NCBI GenBank assembly: GCA_016183805.1
Contig: JACPDX010000022.1
Location: 1 to 64,000, forward strand
DNA length: 64,000 nucleotides
Reading direction: 5' to 3'
Source: Bacteroidota bacterium
Lineage (GTDB): Bacteria > Bacteroidota > Bacteroidia > Flavobacteriales_E > Vicingaceae
Shown: positions 1 to 7,035 of the stretch, in pieces
Layout: each line of letters starts with the position of its first letter
How positions within the stretch are numbered: the stretch's first letter is position 1
The notes under the pieces: generated by a model
What the model was told of the DNA's origin: nothing
What the model saw: only the letters and a program-made list of their open reading frames with translations
Database searches by the model: none
Program-made: the position numbers and the translations under genes

Positions 1-1
1 A

Positions 2-97
2 GAAACTAAAGTTGTTGCTGCTGAAGAACCTAAAATTGAAGATTCAACAGAAAATACTGCGGAAGATACATCTAACGAAGAAGAGAAAAAAGATTAA
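2..97 (+). CDS. rplQ: C-terminal tail of an upstream gene, probably ribosomal protein L17
   Basis: The frame is open from the window edge and ends in TAA at 95-97. The visible 31 residues are rich in Glu, Asp, Lys and Ala and end in EEEKKD. Bacteroidota L17 proteins carry such an acidic tail, and from memory rplQ commonly precedes carA in this phylum. The identification rests on composition and neighbourhood only, because the conserved L17 core lies outside the window. Confidence 0.55.
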   Translation, partial: ETKVVAAEEPKIEDSTENTAEDTSNEEEKKD

Positions 98-126
98 TAT
101 TTGAAGTTTAATTTTTAGATAATAAG

Positions 127-163
127 AAAAGGATAAAGTAATTTTACTTTATCCTTTTTTTTT
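127..163 (+). terminator. Rho-independent terminator between the rplQ-like gene and carA
   Basis: An inverted repeat (131-141 paired with 144-154, 2-nt loop) is followed by nine Ts. It is preceded by an A-run, so it could also work for a transcript from the other strand. It lies 30 bases after the upstream stop codon. Confidence 0.75.
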
Positions 164-183
164 GGATTATAAAATTGGTTTTT

Positions 184-1302
184 ATGGGAGATTCAACAAC
201 TAAAGCTATTCTATTATTACAGGACGGAACCATATTTGAAGGCAAAGCAGCAGGATATATTGGTACTACAACTGGTGAAATCTGTTTTAATACGGGAATG
301 ACAGGTTACCAAGAAATTTTCACTGATCCATCCTATTTTGGGCAAATAATGGTTGCTACTACTTCTCATATAGGTAACTATGGAGTTTCTGAGAAAGAAG
401 TTGAATCTAATCAAGTAAATATAGCAGGTTTAGTATGTAAAAAATTCTCTGAAGTTTATTCAAGAGCTGTAGCAGATTCATCATTGCAAGAATATTTTGA
501 AAAAGATAAAATAGTTGGAATATCTGATGTTGATACTAGAGCTCTAGTTCGGCATATTAGAGATAAAGGAGCTATGAATGCAATTATTTCGTCTGAAATA
601 TTTGATATTAATGAACTTAAAAACAGATTGAGCAAAGTTCCGTCTATGGAAGGATTAGAACTGTCTTCAAAAGTTTGTACCAAAGAAGCGTTCAATTTTG
701 GAGATGAAAATTCAGCGTATAAAGTGGCAGTTTACGATTTTGGCGTAAAGAAAAACATTCTAAGATGTTTGGCAGATAGAGGTTGTTACTTGAAAGTTTT
801 TCCGATGCATACTTCTTTTGAAGAAATGATGGAATGGAATCCTGATGGTTTTATGTTATCAAATGGACCTGGAGATCCGTCTGTAATGAAATTTCAGATA
901 GACAATGTTACCAAAATTGCAGTATCTGGATTACCAGTATTTGGTATTTGTTTGGGACATCAAATTTTAGCCATTTCATGTGGACTAAAAACCTCAAAAA
1001 TGCACAATGGGCATAGGGGTTGTAATCACCCGGTTTTAAATTTAATAACGGGTAAAGGTGAAATAACTTCTCAAAATCATGGCTTTGTTGTGGATATGGA
1101 ATCTGCAAAAAATGACAGTAACATTGAAATTACTCACCAACATTTAAATGATAAAACTTTAGCAGGATTTAGATTAAAAGACAGAGCTATTTTTTCAGTT
1201 CAATATCACCCAGAATCTTCACCAGGGCCACACGACTCGAGATATTTATTCGACAGCTTTGTGGAAAATATCGTAAAATCTAAAAATCAAGTTTCCGTAT
1301 AG
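184..1302 (+). CDS. carA: Carbamoyl-phosphate synthase small chain
   Basis: This is the glutamine amidotransferase subunit that supplies ammonia to CarB for carbamoyl phosphate, used in pyrimidine and arginine synthesis. The N-terminal CPSase small-chain domain begins with LLLQDGTIFEGKAAG. The C-terminal class I amidotransferase domain has the nucleophile Cys in GICLGHQ (about residue 256) and the His and Glu of YHPES (about 342-344). ATG at 184 is chosen over a TTG nine bases upstream because it gives the usual N-terminus. carB is not adjacent. The terminator at 127-163 separates it from the ribosomal operon, so it probably has its own promoter, although no clear -7 box is visible. Confidence 0.95.
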   Translation: MGDSTTKAILLLQDGTIFEGKAAGYIGTTTGEICFNTGMTGYQEIFTDPSYFGQIMVATTSHIGNYGVSEKEVESNQVNIAGLVCKKFSEVYSRAVADSSLQEYFEKDKIVGISDVDTRALVRHIRDKGAMNAIISSEIFDINELKNRLSKVPSMEGLELSSKVCTKEAFNFGDENSAYKVAVYDFGVKKNILRCLADRGCYLKVFPMHTSFEEMMEWNPDGFMLSNGPGDPSVMKFQIDNVTKIAVSGLPVFGICLGHQILAISCGLKTSKMHNGHRGCNHPVLNLITGKGEITSQNHGFVVDMESAKNDSNIEITHQHLNDKTLAGFRLKDRAIFSVQYHPESSPGPHDSRYLFDSFVENIVKSKNQVSV

Positions 1303-1347
1303 AAATAGCTTCAAATTAGTTATCATTATTAGTATGTTCTTTTTTAC

Positions 1348-1355
1348 TAACTTTG
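1348..1355 (+). promoter_or_regulatory. Bacteroidota -7 promoter box (TAACTTTG) of clpX
   Basis: The box matches TAnnTTTG and is followed by exactly four bases and then the clpX ATG. If transcription starts about five bases after the final G, the transcript would begin at the start codon itself. No strong -33 TTG is visible. Confidence 0.6.
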
Positions 1356-1359
1356 CATC

Positions 1360-2595
1360 ATGGAAAAGCAACAGGTAAAATGTTCATTTTGTGGACGACC
1401 AAAAGGTGAAGTGGATGTGATGATTGCTGGCGTTACTGGTCACATTTGTAATTTTTGTGTTACTCAAGCACAAACCATTGTTAAAGAAGAGGTTTCTGGT
1501 AAATCTACAAAAGACCTGACCAACCAACTTCAGCTACTAAAACCCATCGAAATTAAAAATCATTTAGACGAATACGTTATTGGTCAAGATGAGGCAAAAA
1601 AAGTATTGTCGGTTGCCGTTTACAATCACTATAAAAGATTAACCTACTCGATGAGTAGAAAAAATGATGATGTTGAAATTGATAAATCAAATATATTATT
1701 AGTTGGTGAAACAGGTACAGGAAAAACGTTGTTGGCTAAAACCATTGCCAGACTTTTACATGTTCCGTTTTGTATTGCCGATGCAACCATTTTAACCGAA
1801 GCCGGATATGTTGGCGAAGATGTGGAAAGTATTTTAACTAGATTACTCCAAGCTGCGGATTATGATGTAGAAGCTGCACAACGAGGAATTGTTTTTATTG
1901 ATGAAATAGATAAAATTGCTCGTAAAAGTGACAATGCTTCTATTACTAGAGATGTTTCCGGTGAAGGAGTTCAACAAGCTTTATTAAAATTGTTAGAAGG
2001 CTCTATTGTTAATGTTCCACCACAAGGAGGAAGAAAACACCCTGAACAGAAATTAATTGCTATCGAAACCAAAAACGTATTGTTTATTTGCGGTGGTGCT
2101 TTTGATGGAATTCAGCGAAAAATTGCCAACAGATTACAGACTCAAGTGGTTGGTTATAAGTCTAAAGAAAGAGAAGAATATGACGAAGAAAATTTATTGC
2201 AATACATATCGCCTCAAGATGTAAAAGCATTCGGATTAATTCCTGAACTCATAGGGCGACTGCCTGTTTTATCACACTTAATTCCTTTAGACAAAAGTGC
2301 GTTAAGAAGAATTCTAACAGAACCTAAAAATTCGATTATTAAACAATATGTTCAATTGTTTGAAATGGATGGTATAAAATTGTCTTTTGATAAAGAAGTG
2401 TTAGATTTTATTGTTGATAAAGCAATGGAATACAAACTTGGAGCCAGAGGGTTACGCTCTATTTGCGAAGCCATTATGTTGGATGCCATGTTTGAAATGC
2501 CTTCAGACAAATCGAACAAGGAATTTAAAATTACATTGGATTTTGCCCAAGAGAAGTTTAAGAAAACTAAATTATCTAGTTTAAAAGTGGCTTAA
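1360..2595 (+). CDS. clpX: ATP-dependent Clp protease ATPase subunit ClpX
   Basis: This AAA+ unfoldase feeds tagged substrates into the ClpP chamber. The N-terminal C4 zinc domain (CSFC ... CNFC, residues 8-33) binds adaptors. Walker A is GETGTGKT at about 116-123, the pore loop is GYVGED, Walker B is IVFIDEID, and sensor 2 is GARGLR. The length of 411 residues is normal. clpP is not adjacent. The last 18 codons lie inside a 56-bp sequence that is repeated about 4.4 kb downstream (6980-7035), so the 3' end of this gene looks like the insertion point of a genomic island. The reading frame itself is intact. Confidence 0.97.
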   Translation: MEKQQVKCSFCGRPKGEVDVMIAGVTGHICNFCVTQAQTIVKEEVSGKSTKDLTNQLQLLKPIEIKNHLDEYVIGQDEAKKVLSVAVYNHYKRLTYSMSRKNDDVEIDKSNILLVGETGTGKTLLAKTIARLLHVPFCIADATILTEAGYVGEDVESILTRLLQAADYDVEAAQRGIVFIDEIDKIARKSDNASITRDVSGEGVQQALLKLLEGSIVNVPPQGGRKHPEQKLIAIETKNVLFICGGAFDGIQRKIANRLQTQVVGYKSKEREEYDEENLLQYISPQDVKAFGLIPELIGRLPVLSHLIPLDKSALRRILTEPKNSIIKQYVQLFEMDGIKLSFDKEVLDFIVDKAMEYKLGARGLRSICEAIMLDAMFEMPSDKSNKEFKITLDFAQEKFKKTKLSSLKVA

Positions 2596-2596
2596 T
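2541..2596 (+). repeat. Left copy of a 56-bp direct repeat (clpX 3' end)
   Basis: This stretch, inside the last clpX codons and stop, matches 6980-7035 at 51 of 56 positions in the same orientation. The offset is 4439 bases and there are no gaps. It is the left boundary of the island described at 2597-6979. Confidence 0.9.
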
Positions 2597-2600
2597 AATA

Positions 2601-2608
2601 TAGCTTTG
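2601..2608 (+). promoter_or_regulatory. Possible -7 box (TAGCTTTG) upstream of the 63-residue protein gene
   Basis: It matches TAnnTTTG just outside the left direct repeat and would give a leader of about 54 bases. No clear -33 element is seen. Confidence 0.35.
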
Positions 2609-2666
2609 CAGGAAACGGGAAAGCTGAAAACCGACCAGAGTAAGCAAAATCAAAAACTTAATTTTT

Positions 2667-2858
2667 ATGCCAGTTTATAAATTAAAAGCAAAAGGAAACT
2701 ATGGCGATATGCCAAAAGGTTACGAGTTTCAAGTAGTTTCCTCTTCAATATCGTCTCCTGATGCTAAAGATGTTGAAAAAGAAATTGCAAGATTAGGTTT
2801 CAATAAACAAGCCCAATCTTACAGAAGTTCAGGAAACTTTGAAGTAAAAAAAGGATAA
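2667..2858 (+). CDS. Small protein of unknown function (63 aa)
   Basis: The protein starts MPVYKLKAKGNYGDMPKGYEF and ends FEVKKG. It has no signal peptide or membrane segment. The N-terminal half is beta-rich with glycines, and the centre (DAKDVEKEIARLGF) looks helical. The layout recalls small beta-strand/helix proteins common in Bacteroidetes, but I do not recognise the family with certainty. It is the first gene of the putative island, 70 bases before the WYL gene, in the same direction. Coding potential is supported by its compact soluble composition and a plausible upstream -7 box. Confidence 0.6.
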   Translation: MPVYKLKAKGNYGDMPKGYEFQVVSSSISSPDAKDVEKEIARLGFNKQAQSYRSSGNFEVKKG

Positions 2859-2891
2859 CATCTTTTGCTGTCAATTTTTTTGAGCACACCC

Positions 2892-2924
2892 TTTTTTGAT
2901 GTCGTAGTTAATTCATTATATTTG
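2892..2924 (+). promoter_or_regulatory. Promoter of the WYL-regulator gene
   Basis: A TTTTTTG stretch at 2892-2898 serves as the -33 element. An 18-base spacer leads to TATATTTG at 2917-2924. Four bases then separate the box from the ATG at 2929, which predicts a leaderless or near-leaderless mRNA. Confidence 0.65.
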
Positions 2925-2928
2925 TATA

Positions 2929-3804
2929 ATGAGACAGTATACAAACGAAATTTCACTAAACGAAATTCAAAATTGGAAACTAAAGAGTTTTACAGAAACT
3001 AAAGAAATTTGGAACAAAACGGTATCTAAATCTGATTTTTCTATCAGTAGAAACGAAATCATTAAAATTATTGGAGCAAATAAAAGTGATTTAGAAATTT
3101 CACTGAATAAGTTGATTGAAAGAACAATTATAAAATTTAGAACGCTATTCAACCTAACCAATGAACAGTTTTATTACGATAGAGCAAAGAAAAAATATGT
3201 TCTGTCTCGCGAAGTGATAAGCAACAATTACCCTACTTATACTTTCCTGTATAACTATCTCAACTCTTTAAAATTGTTTCATGAAGTTAATTCGGAGGAG
3301 TTAACAGGATTCTCACAAACATTAAAATTTCATTTTAAAAACGCTTCTGCTGAGGTTCCTCAAATATTTGTTTTAATGAAAGCTATTCAACAAGGAAAAC
3401 AAGTGCGATTTGCACATCATAATTATTTTAATAACGAGATAAACACTCATGTTATTGAGCCTTGGTTTATAAAACCAGATGCTGAAAAATTTTATGTTGG
3501 AGGGTTTAGATTAGAAAAAGACGAAATGGTAGCTAAAGGATACAGGCATTTTACAATAAGCCAAATAATAGCGGATTCTTTAGAAATTTTAGATAACGAG
3601 ATAGATAAAAATCGTAAATCAGAAATGTTTGACGAATTAGAATTTTCATTATTCAACCAATGTATTGGTGTCCGTATTTATAGAGAAGATGCTCCTCAAG
3701 AAAAATGCTTAAAGAGAACAATTATTGTTGAAACCAATTTTACAATAGGAAAAGAATGGATAAATAACCCCAAACATATTGGTTGGGAACTTCTGTTAAA
3801 GTGA
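2929..3804 (+). CDS. WYL-domain transcriptional regulator, frameshifted near its C-terminus
   Basis: An N-terminal winged-helix-like region (about residues 1-120) precedes a WYL-like ligand-binding domain. The WYL core is visible as AIQQGKQVRFAHHNYF, VIEPWFIKPDAEKFYVGGF and GYRHFTISQI (about 150-220). The WYL triad reads FYV. Such proteins are usually ligand-sensing repressors and are frequent next to phage-defence genes. The frame ends early at 3804. In another frame the expected family tail (GTSVKVIEPKEVREDI) continues to a TGA at 3870-3872. One extra C in the CCCC run near 3768 would join the two and give about 314 residues. The restored gene would overlap the next ATG (3865), suggesting an operon. 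The family call is from motif memory. Confidence 0.7.
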   Translation: MRQYTNEISLNEIQNWKLKSFTETKEIWNKTVSKSDFSISRNEIIKIIGANKSDLEISLNKLIERTIIKFRTLFNLTNEQFYYDRAKKKYVLSREVISNNYPTYTFLYNYLNSLKLFHEVNSEELTGFSQTLKFHFKNASAEVPQIFVLMKAIQQGKQVRFAHHNYFNNEINTHVIEPWFIKPDAEKFYVGGFRLEKDEMVAKGYRHFTISQIIADSLEILDNEIDKNRKSEMFDELEFSLFNQCIGVRIYREDAPQEKCLKRTIIVETNFTIGKEWINNPKHIGWELLLK

Positions 3805-3864
3805 TTGAACCAAAAGAAGTGCGAGAAGATATTAAAAATGAATTATTAAAAAATATACAATGCT

Positions 3865-4698
3865 ATGCTTGAATTTTGTAACGAAAACACATTATCAAAA
3901 AAGATAAAAGAAGAGGTTTTACCTCTATTTCTAAATATAGAACAAGTTAAAATTGAAAGACTGTATCTATATTTCTCTAATGAATATAAAACGGATAAAT
4001 ATGACGACCACGTGATAATTCGACAAGAACCTAATATTGTTAAAGAAAGTTATTTTAATGGACGAAAAATAGGTGGTTTACAAAATTTTGGTTGTGATAT
4101 ACCCTCTTGGTTTAATTTAAACGAAAAAAATAGAAATATTATGGTTATTGGGCTTGACCCACTAAGAAGTTGTGAGGAATTTAAAAATATCCTAGAATTT
4201 GGAACTCCTTACGCTTTTCATATTCGAAAAGTAAGGGAAAAAGATGCAAAAAAATATTTTGAATTTGTAGAGAAATTAGCGGTAAATTATGGTGTTTACA
4301 TTACTGATGCTTCAAAGATATTTTACAAGGAAATAGAAAAGAATAAAAGAAGTACAAATTGTAAATCCTTTTGGCAAAATAAAATACATCTTGATGTTTT
4401 AAAAAAAGAAATAGAAGTAGTAAAACCAAAGCTAATTATTACATTAGGTGTTGTACCAGCACACATGTTAAGTGGAGAAAGATTCAGAACTAATACTGAG
4501 GTAAATTTTGATTTAACAACATATAAAGGTGAGTTTGGTTCTATTCCTTTAATCTGTTTACCCCATCTTTCAAATGCAAACAATAGCAACATTAATAAGT
4601 TTTTACAAAAAAACTCGCTAAAAATTGAGTCTAAATCACAGGTCGAAGCCTTTATAGAATTAGTTGAATTAAGGCTAAAAAACAACTTCCCTTGCTAA
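3865..4698 (+). CDS. Uracil-DNA-glycosylase-superfamily protein
   Basis: The 277-residue protein shows the two signature motifs of the UDG fold. Motif 1 is IMVIGLDPL (GQDPY-like, with the catalytic-position Asp kept). The C-terminal motif is LPHLSNAN (HPS-like, with the His kept). They are separated by VKPKLIITLG, the usual strand before the second motif. A region of about 90 residues precedes the core and is not recognised. Members excise modified bases or bind abasic sites; the substrate here is unknown. It overlaps the restored end of the WYL gene by eight bases, so the two are probably co-transcribed. The pairing of regulator and DNA-glycosylase-like effector within an island suggests a DNA-surveillance or anti-phage role (inference). 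Confidence 0.7.
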   Translation: MLEFCNENTLSKKIKEEVLPLFLNIEQVKIERLYLYFSNEYKTDKYDDHVIIRQEPNIVKESYFNGRKIGGLQNFGCDIPSWFNLNEKNRNIMVIGLDPLRSCEEFKNILEFGTPYAFHIRKVREKDAKKYFEFVEKLAVNYGVYITDASKIFYKEIEKNKRSTNCKSFWQNKIHLDVLKKEIEVVKPKLIITLGVVPAHMLSGERFRTNTEVNFDLTTYKGEFGSIPLICLPHLSNANNSNINKFLQKNSLKIESKSQVEAFIELVELRLKNNFPC

Positions 4699-4750
4699 TG
4701 TCGTATCAAGTAAATTAGTTTTGTCTGTCTAAACCATTCACATTAAAACA

Positions 4751-4909
4751 ATGACAGAAAAAGAACTAATTGAAAAAATCCAACAACTTGAAAAACAAAA
4801 AGAAGTTGATATTAAAAATCAACACTATTCTAATGCTGCTGACAAAAGAGATTTAATTAGGAAATACACCAATCAGCTTGAAGAACTAAGAAAGACTGAT
4901 GAAAAATGA
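4751..4909 (+). CDS. UVR-motif peptide (52 aa)
   Basis: The ORF starts at ATG 4751 and ends in TGA at 4907-4909. It encodes one helical hairpin with the UvrB/UvrC interaction-motif pattern: leucines spaced along the first helix, then NQHYSNAADKRDLIRKY (the AA..RD.I core), then QLEEL. It is about the size of a single UVR motif with short tails. In UvrB and UvrC this motif mediates their mutual contact; a free copy could interact with those or other DNA-repair proteins (inference). The stop overlaps the next gene's start, and that gene begins with a second, divergent UVR hairpin. Confidence 0.6.
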   Translation: MTEKELIEKIQQLEKQKEVDIKNQHYSNAADKRDLIRKYTNQLEELRKTDEK

Positions 4910-5507
4910 TAGCTTTTCTGAGGAGAGACTTCTAAAAAAACTAAAGAAGCTTAAACAAAAAAGACATCAGGAACTCCTTAGTCAAAACTATGAAGAAGCT
5001 GCCATTATTAAAAATGAAATACGAACCTGTATGATAGAATTTGAAAAGAAAAATATTTGTGCTCCCATAAAAAGAATATCTTTTTTCATCACATTATGCA
5101 CGGGCTCATTAGCATCGTTTTCTCAAAATGTTATAGCTTCTGGTGGCGACACATATCAAAGCACGATTGGTTTAGTTTCGTTTACCGTTGGTGAAACGGT
5201 TGTAGAAACAATTCAAAATACTATTATAATCACGCAAGGATTTCATCAAACCAATCTAACAATAACGGTAGTTGAGGAAAATCCGAAGTTCGACATAACT
5301 GTTTACCCCAATCCAACAACTGATTTTTTTAATATTTCAAATAAAACACCCGATACAAAACTTCAATTGGTTGACATTTCCGGTCAAGTTCTTTTAGAAA
5401 CATACGAAGATGAGATTGATTTAACTGATTATGTAGTCGGACATTATATCCTTGTGGTATCGAATAGTGCATTTACAAGCGTTTATAAAATAATTAAGCA
5501 TAAATAA
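4899..5507 (+). CDS. Chimeric ORF: UVR-motif hairpin fused to a secreted type IX sorting-domain protein
   Basis: Residues 1-53 form a UVR-like hairpin (LKQKRHQELLSQNYEEAA) related to the preceding peptide. Immediately after comes a typical signal sequence (RISFFITLCTGSLASFSQ), then a short beta-rich domain starting NVIASGGDTYQ. The C-terminal type A sorting domain follows, with VYPNPTTDFFNIS at about 132-144 and a final VYKIIKHK. A signal peptide buried after 60 residues would not normally be used. The natural secreted protein would start MKRIS, and the codon at that place is ATA, so either a start codon mutated or a deletion fused two genes. A sorting-domain cargo implies export by the type IX system. 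It overlaps the upstream peptide gene by 11 bases. Confidence 0.6.
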   Translation: MKNDSFSEERLLKKLKKLKQKRHQELLSQNYEEAAIIKNEIRTCMIEFEKKNICAPIKRISFFITLCTGSLASFSQNVIASGGDTYQSTIGLVSFTVGETVVETIQNTIIITQGFHQTNLTITVVEENPKFDITVYPNPTTDFFNISNKTPDTKLQLVDISGQVLLETYEDEIDLTDYVVGHYILVVSNSAFTSVYKIIKHK

Positions 5508-5514
5508 TTTAACC

Positions 5515-6327
5515 ATGAAAAAACACATTATATCATTAATAGCAGCTTTATTGTTGCTACTTACAACATTTGGTCAAGCCCCAAGTCTTATTAACTATCA
5601 GGCTGTTATAAGAAATAGCTCAGGTTCTATTTTGCCAAATCAATCCATAAGTTTGAGGCTTTCAATCCGTTTAGGAACTGTTAGTGGGTCAATTTATTAT
5701 CAAGAAATACACGCTGTTACTACAAATGATTTTGGATTAGTAAATGTTAAAATTGGCGAAGGAACACCTGTAATTTGGACAATGCCACAAGTTAGTTTTA
5801 GTTTACCTTTCGATTACTTTTTAGAAACAGAAATTGATATAAACGGAGGTTCATCATACGCCTTATCAGGTGTTACACAATTGGTTTCTGTGCCTTTTGC
5901 GTTACATGCAAAATATGCGGAATCTGCTGGAGATTCAAAAGGACATTTTGTTGGTGATTATTATGGTGGAGGTATTGTTGTTTGGTCAAACCCTGAAGGC
6001 TCTCATGGTATTATTATGGCACAAACCGACCAATCTTCTAGTGTAACTTGGTATGATGCTTCAAACGTAGTTAGTATTAATTCAAACTTTAATGCTGTTT
6101 CAAATAAATTCTCCGATTGGAGATTACCCACAAAATATGAATTAGAATTGATGTACGCTAACCGAAATATTGTTGCTTCGACTTCTTATGATTTTGCTTT
6201 AGGCTTATATTGGTCATTAACAGAACAAAGTACTAACAACGCAAAAGCCGTTAGTTTCTCAAACGGTTTAACATCCGATGCATTAAAAGGTCAATTATTT
6301 AGAGTTCGAGCAATAAGAATTTTTTAA
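5515..6327 (+). CDS. Secreted DUF1566/Lcl-type protein
   Basis: The 270-residue protein has a signal peptide (MKKHIISLIAALLLLLTTFG). It then has an N-terminal module typical of Bacteroidota surface proteins (INYQAVIRNSSGSILPNQSI ... FALHAKYAESA). The C-terminal DUF1566-like domain is marked by DWRLPTKYELELMY, GLYWSLTE and a terminal RVRAIRIF. Its substrate is unknown; such domains resemble sulfatase-modifying or C-type-lectin-like folds. No type IX sorting domain is seen. It follows the chimeric ORF by seven bases, so it is probably in the same transcript. Confidence 0.75.
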   Translation: MKKHIISLIAALLLLLTTFGQAPSLINYQAVIRNSSGSILPNQSISLRLSIRLGTVSGSIYYQEIHAVTTNDFGLVNVKIGEGTPVIWTMPQVSFSLPFDYFLETEIDINGGSSYALSGVTQLVSVPFALHAKYAESAGDSKGHFVGDYYGGGIVVWSNPEGSHGIIMAQTDQSSSVTWYDASNVVSINSNFNAVSNKFSDWRLPTKYELELMYANRNIVASTSYDFALGLYWSLTEQSTNNAKAVSFSNGLTSDALKGQLFRVRAIRIF

Positions 6328-6337
6328 AAAAATCAGC

Positions 6338-6919
6338 ATGGACTGTTTTGCTTACTATATTGAAGAATATGAGAAAAAAGATAAAATCTGGCAATTTATA
6401 ATAAAATGGGCGGTTGAGAAAAATGCTGTAATTGAAATTAAACATTCCCTTTTCTGGTTAGACCATTTGAAAAGTAAAAATGCATCAAGATTATTTAGAA
6501 AAAATTTTGATATTAAAGAACTCATTATCAATGAAGCTAAATACATTTTAAACGGAAAAACTTCTTATGGAAATCCTTTAAAAGTTTTTTACACCTATTC
6601 GAATATAAATCCTCCAAATCGTAACAGTCGTTTAATGTATTTATTCCCAAAATTGTTACTAAGATATCAATCCAATTCTAAATTGAATAACAAGTTGTTA
6701 AAATCCAAAAATTTCACGACTTGCGAATGGGAAGATAACTTTAAAGACTTAGCTTTTTATAAAAAAATAGACTCAACCAAACCACTCATGTTATGTAATG
6801 ATGGAGTTATTTACCTTATGTTAAATAAACAAGATTTGGAATTATTTAACACAATGAAAGTTAAATTATTTTTCCAAGACAAAAAAGAAATTGACCATAT
6901 TGTTTTATTGGATTATTAG
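6338..6919 (+). CDS. Protein of unknown function (193 aa)
   Basis: It is not recognised. The protein is soluble, rich in Lys, Asn, Phe and Tyr, and has no signal peptide. Its first half is helical (EEYEKKDKIWQFIIKWAVEKN), and its C-terminal third looks like alternating strands. It lies ten bases after the DUF1566 gene and is the last gene before the right direct repeat. The low-complexity, Asn/Lys-rich composition fits recently acquired cargo, but the window is AT-rich throughout, so composition alone does not prove transfer. Confidence 0.55.
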   Translation: MDCFAYYIEEYEKKDKIWQFIIKWAVEKNAVIEIKHSLFWLDHLKSKNASRLFRKNFDIKELIINEAKYILNGKTSYGNPLKVFYTYSNINPPNRNSRLMYLFPKLLLRYQSNSKLNNKLLKSKNFTTCEWEDNFKDLAFYKKIDSTKPLMLCNDGVIYLMLNKQDLELFNTMKVKLFFQDKKEIDHIVLLDY

Positions 6920-6979
6920 ATAATTCTTCGCTCTAAAAACATCTTTATTTAGAAATGTTACTAATATAAAAAATGTGAT

Positions 6980-7035
6980 TTTTGCTCAAGAGAAGTTTAA
7001 GAAAACTAAACTTTCTAGTTTAAAAGTAGCTCAAT
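6980..7035 (+). repeat. Right copy of the 56-bp direct repeat (clpX 3' fragment)
   Basis: It matches the clpX 3' end (2541-2596) with five substitutions and no gaps. In this copy the clpX stop region has changed so that TCA at 7031-7033 supplies the stop codon of the convergent kinase gene. It encodes no full protein and is best read as the leftover gene end on the far side of the island. Confidence 0.9.

Larger units (their letters stand above)
2597..6979. mobile_element. Putative genomic island inserted at the clpX 3' end
   Basis: The 4.4-kb block is bracketed by direct repeats of the clpX 3' end. It separates clpX from the convergent sensor kinase gene whose stop codon lies in the right repeat. 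The intact clpX plus a leftover 3' fragment on the far side is the classic footprint of site-specific integration into a gene end. Cargo: a 63-residue peptide, a WYL-type regulator, a uracil-DNA-glycosylase-like protein, two UVR-motif peptides, a DUF1566-like protein and an unknown protein. No integrase or transposase is present, so the element is either non-autonomous or decayed, or the repeat arose by another recombination route. Confidence 0.6.

Noticed and set aside
175-183. Upstream TTG start for carA
   Set aside because: ATG at 184 gives the family N-terminus; the three extra residues have no support.
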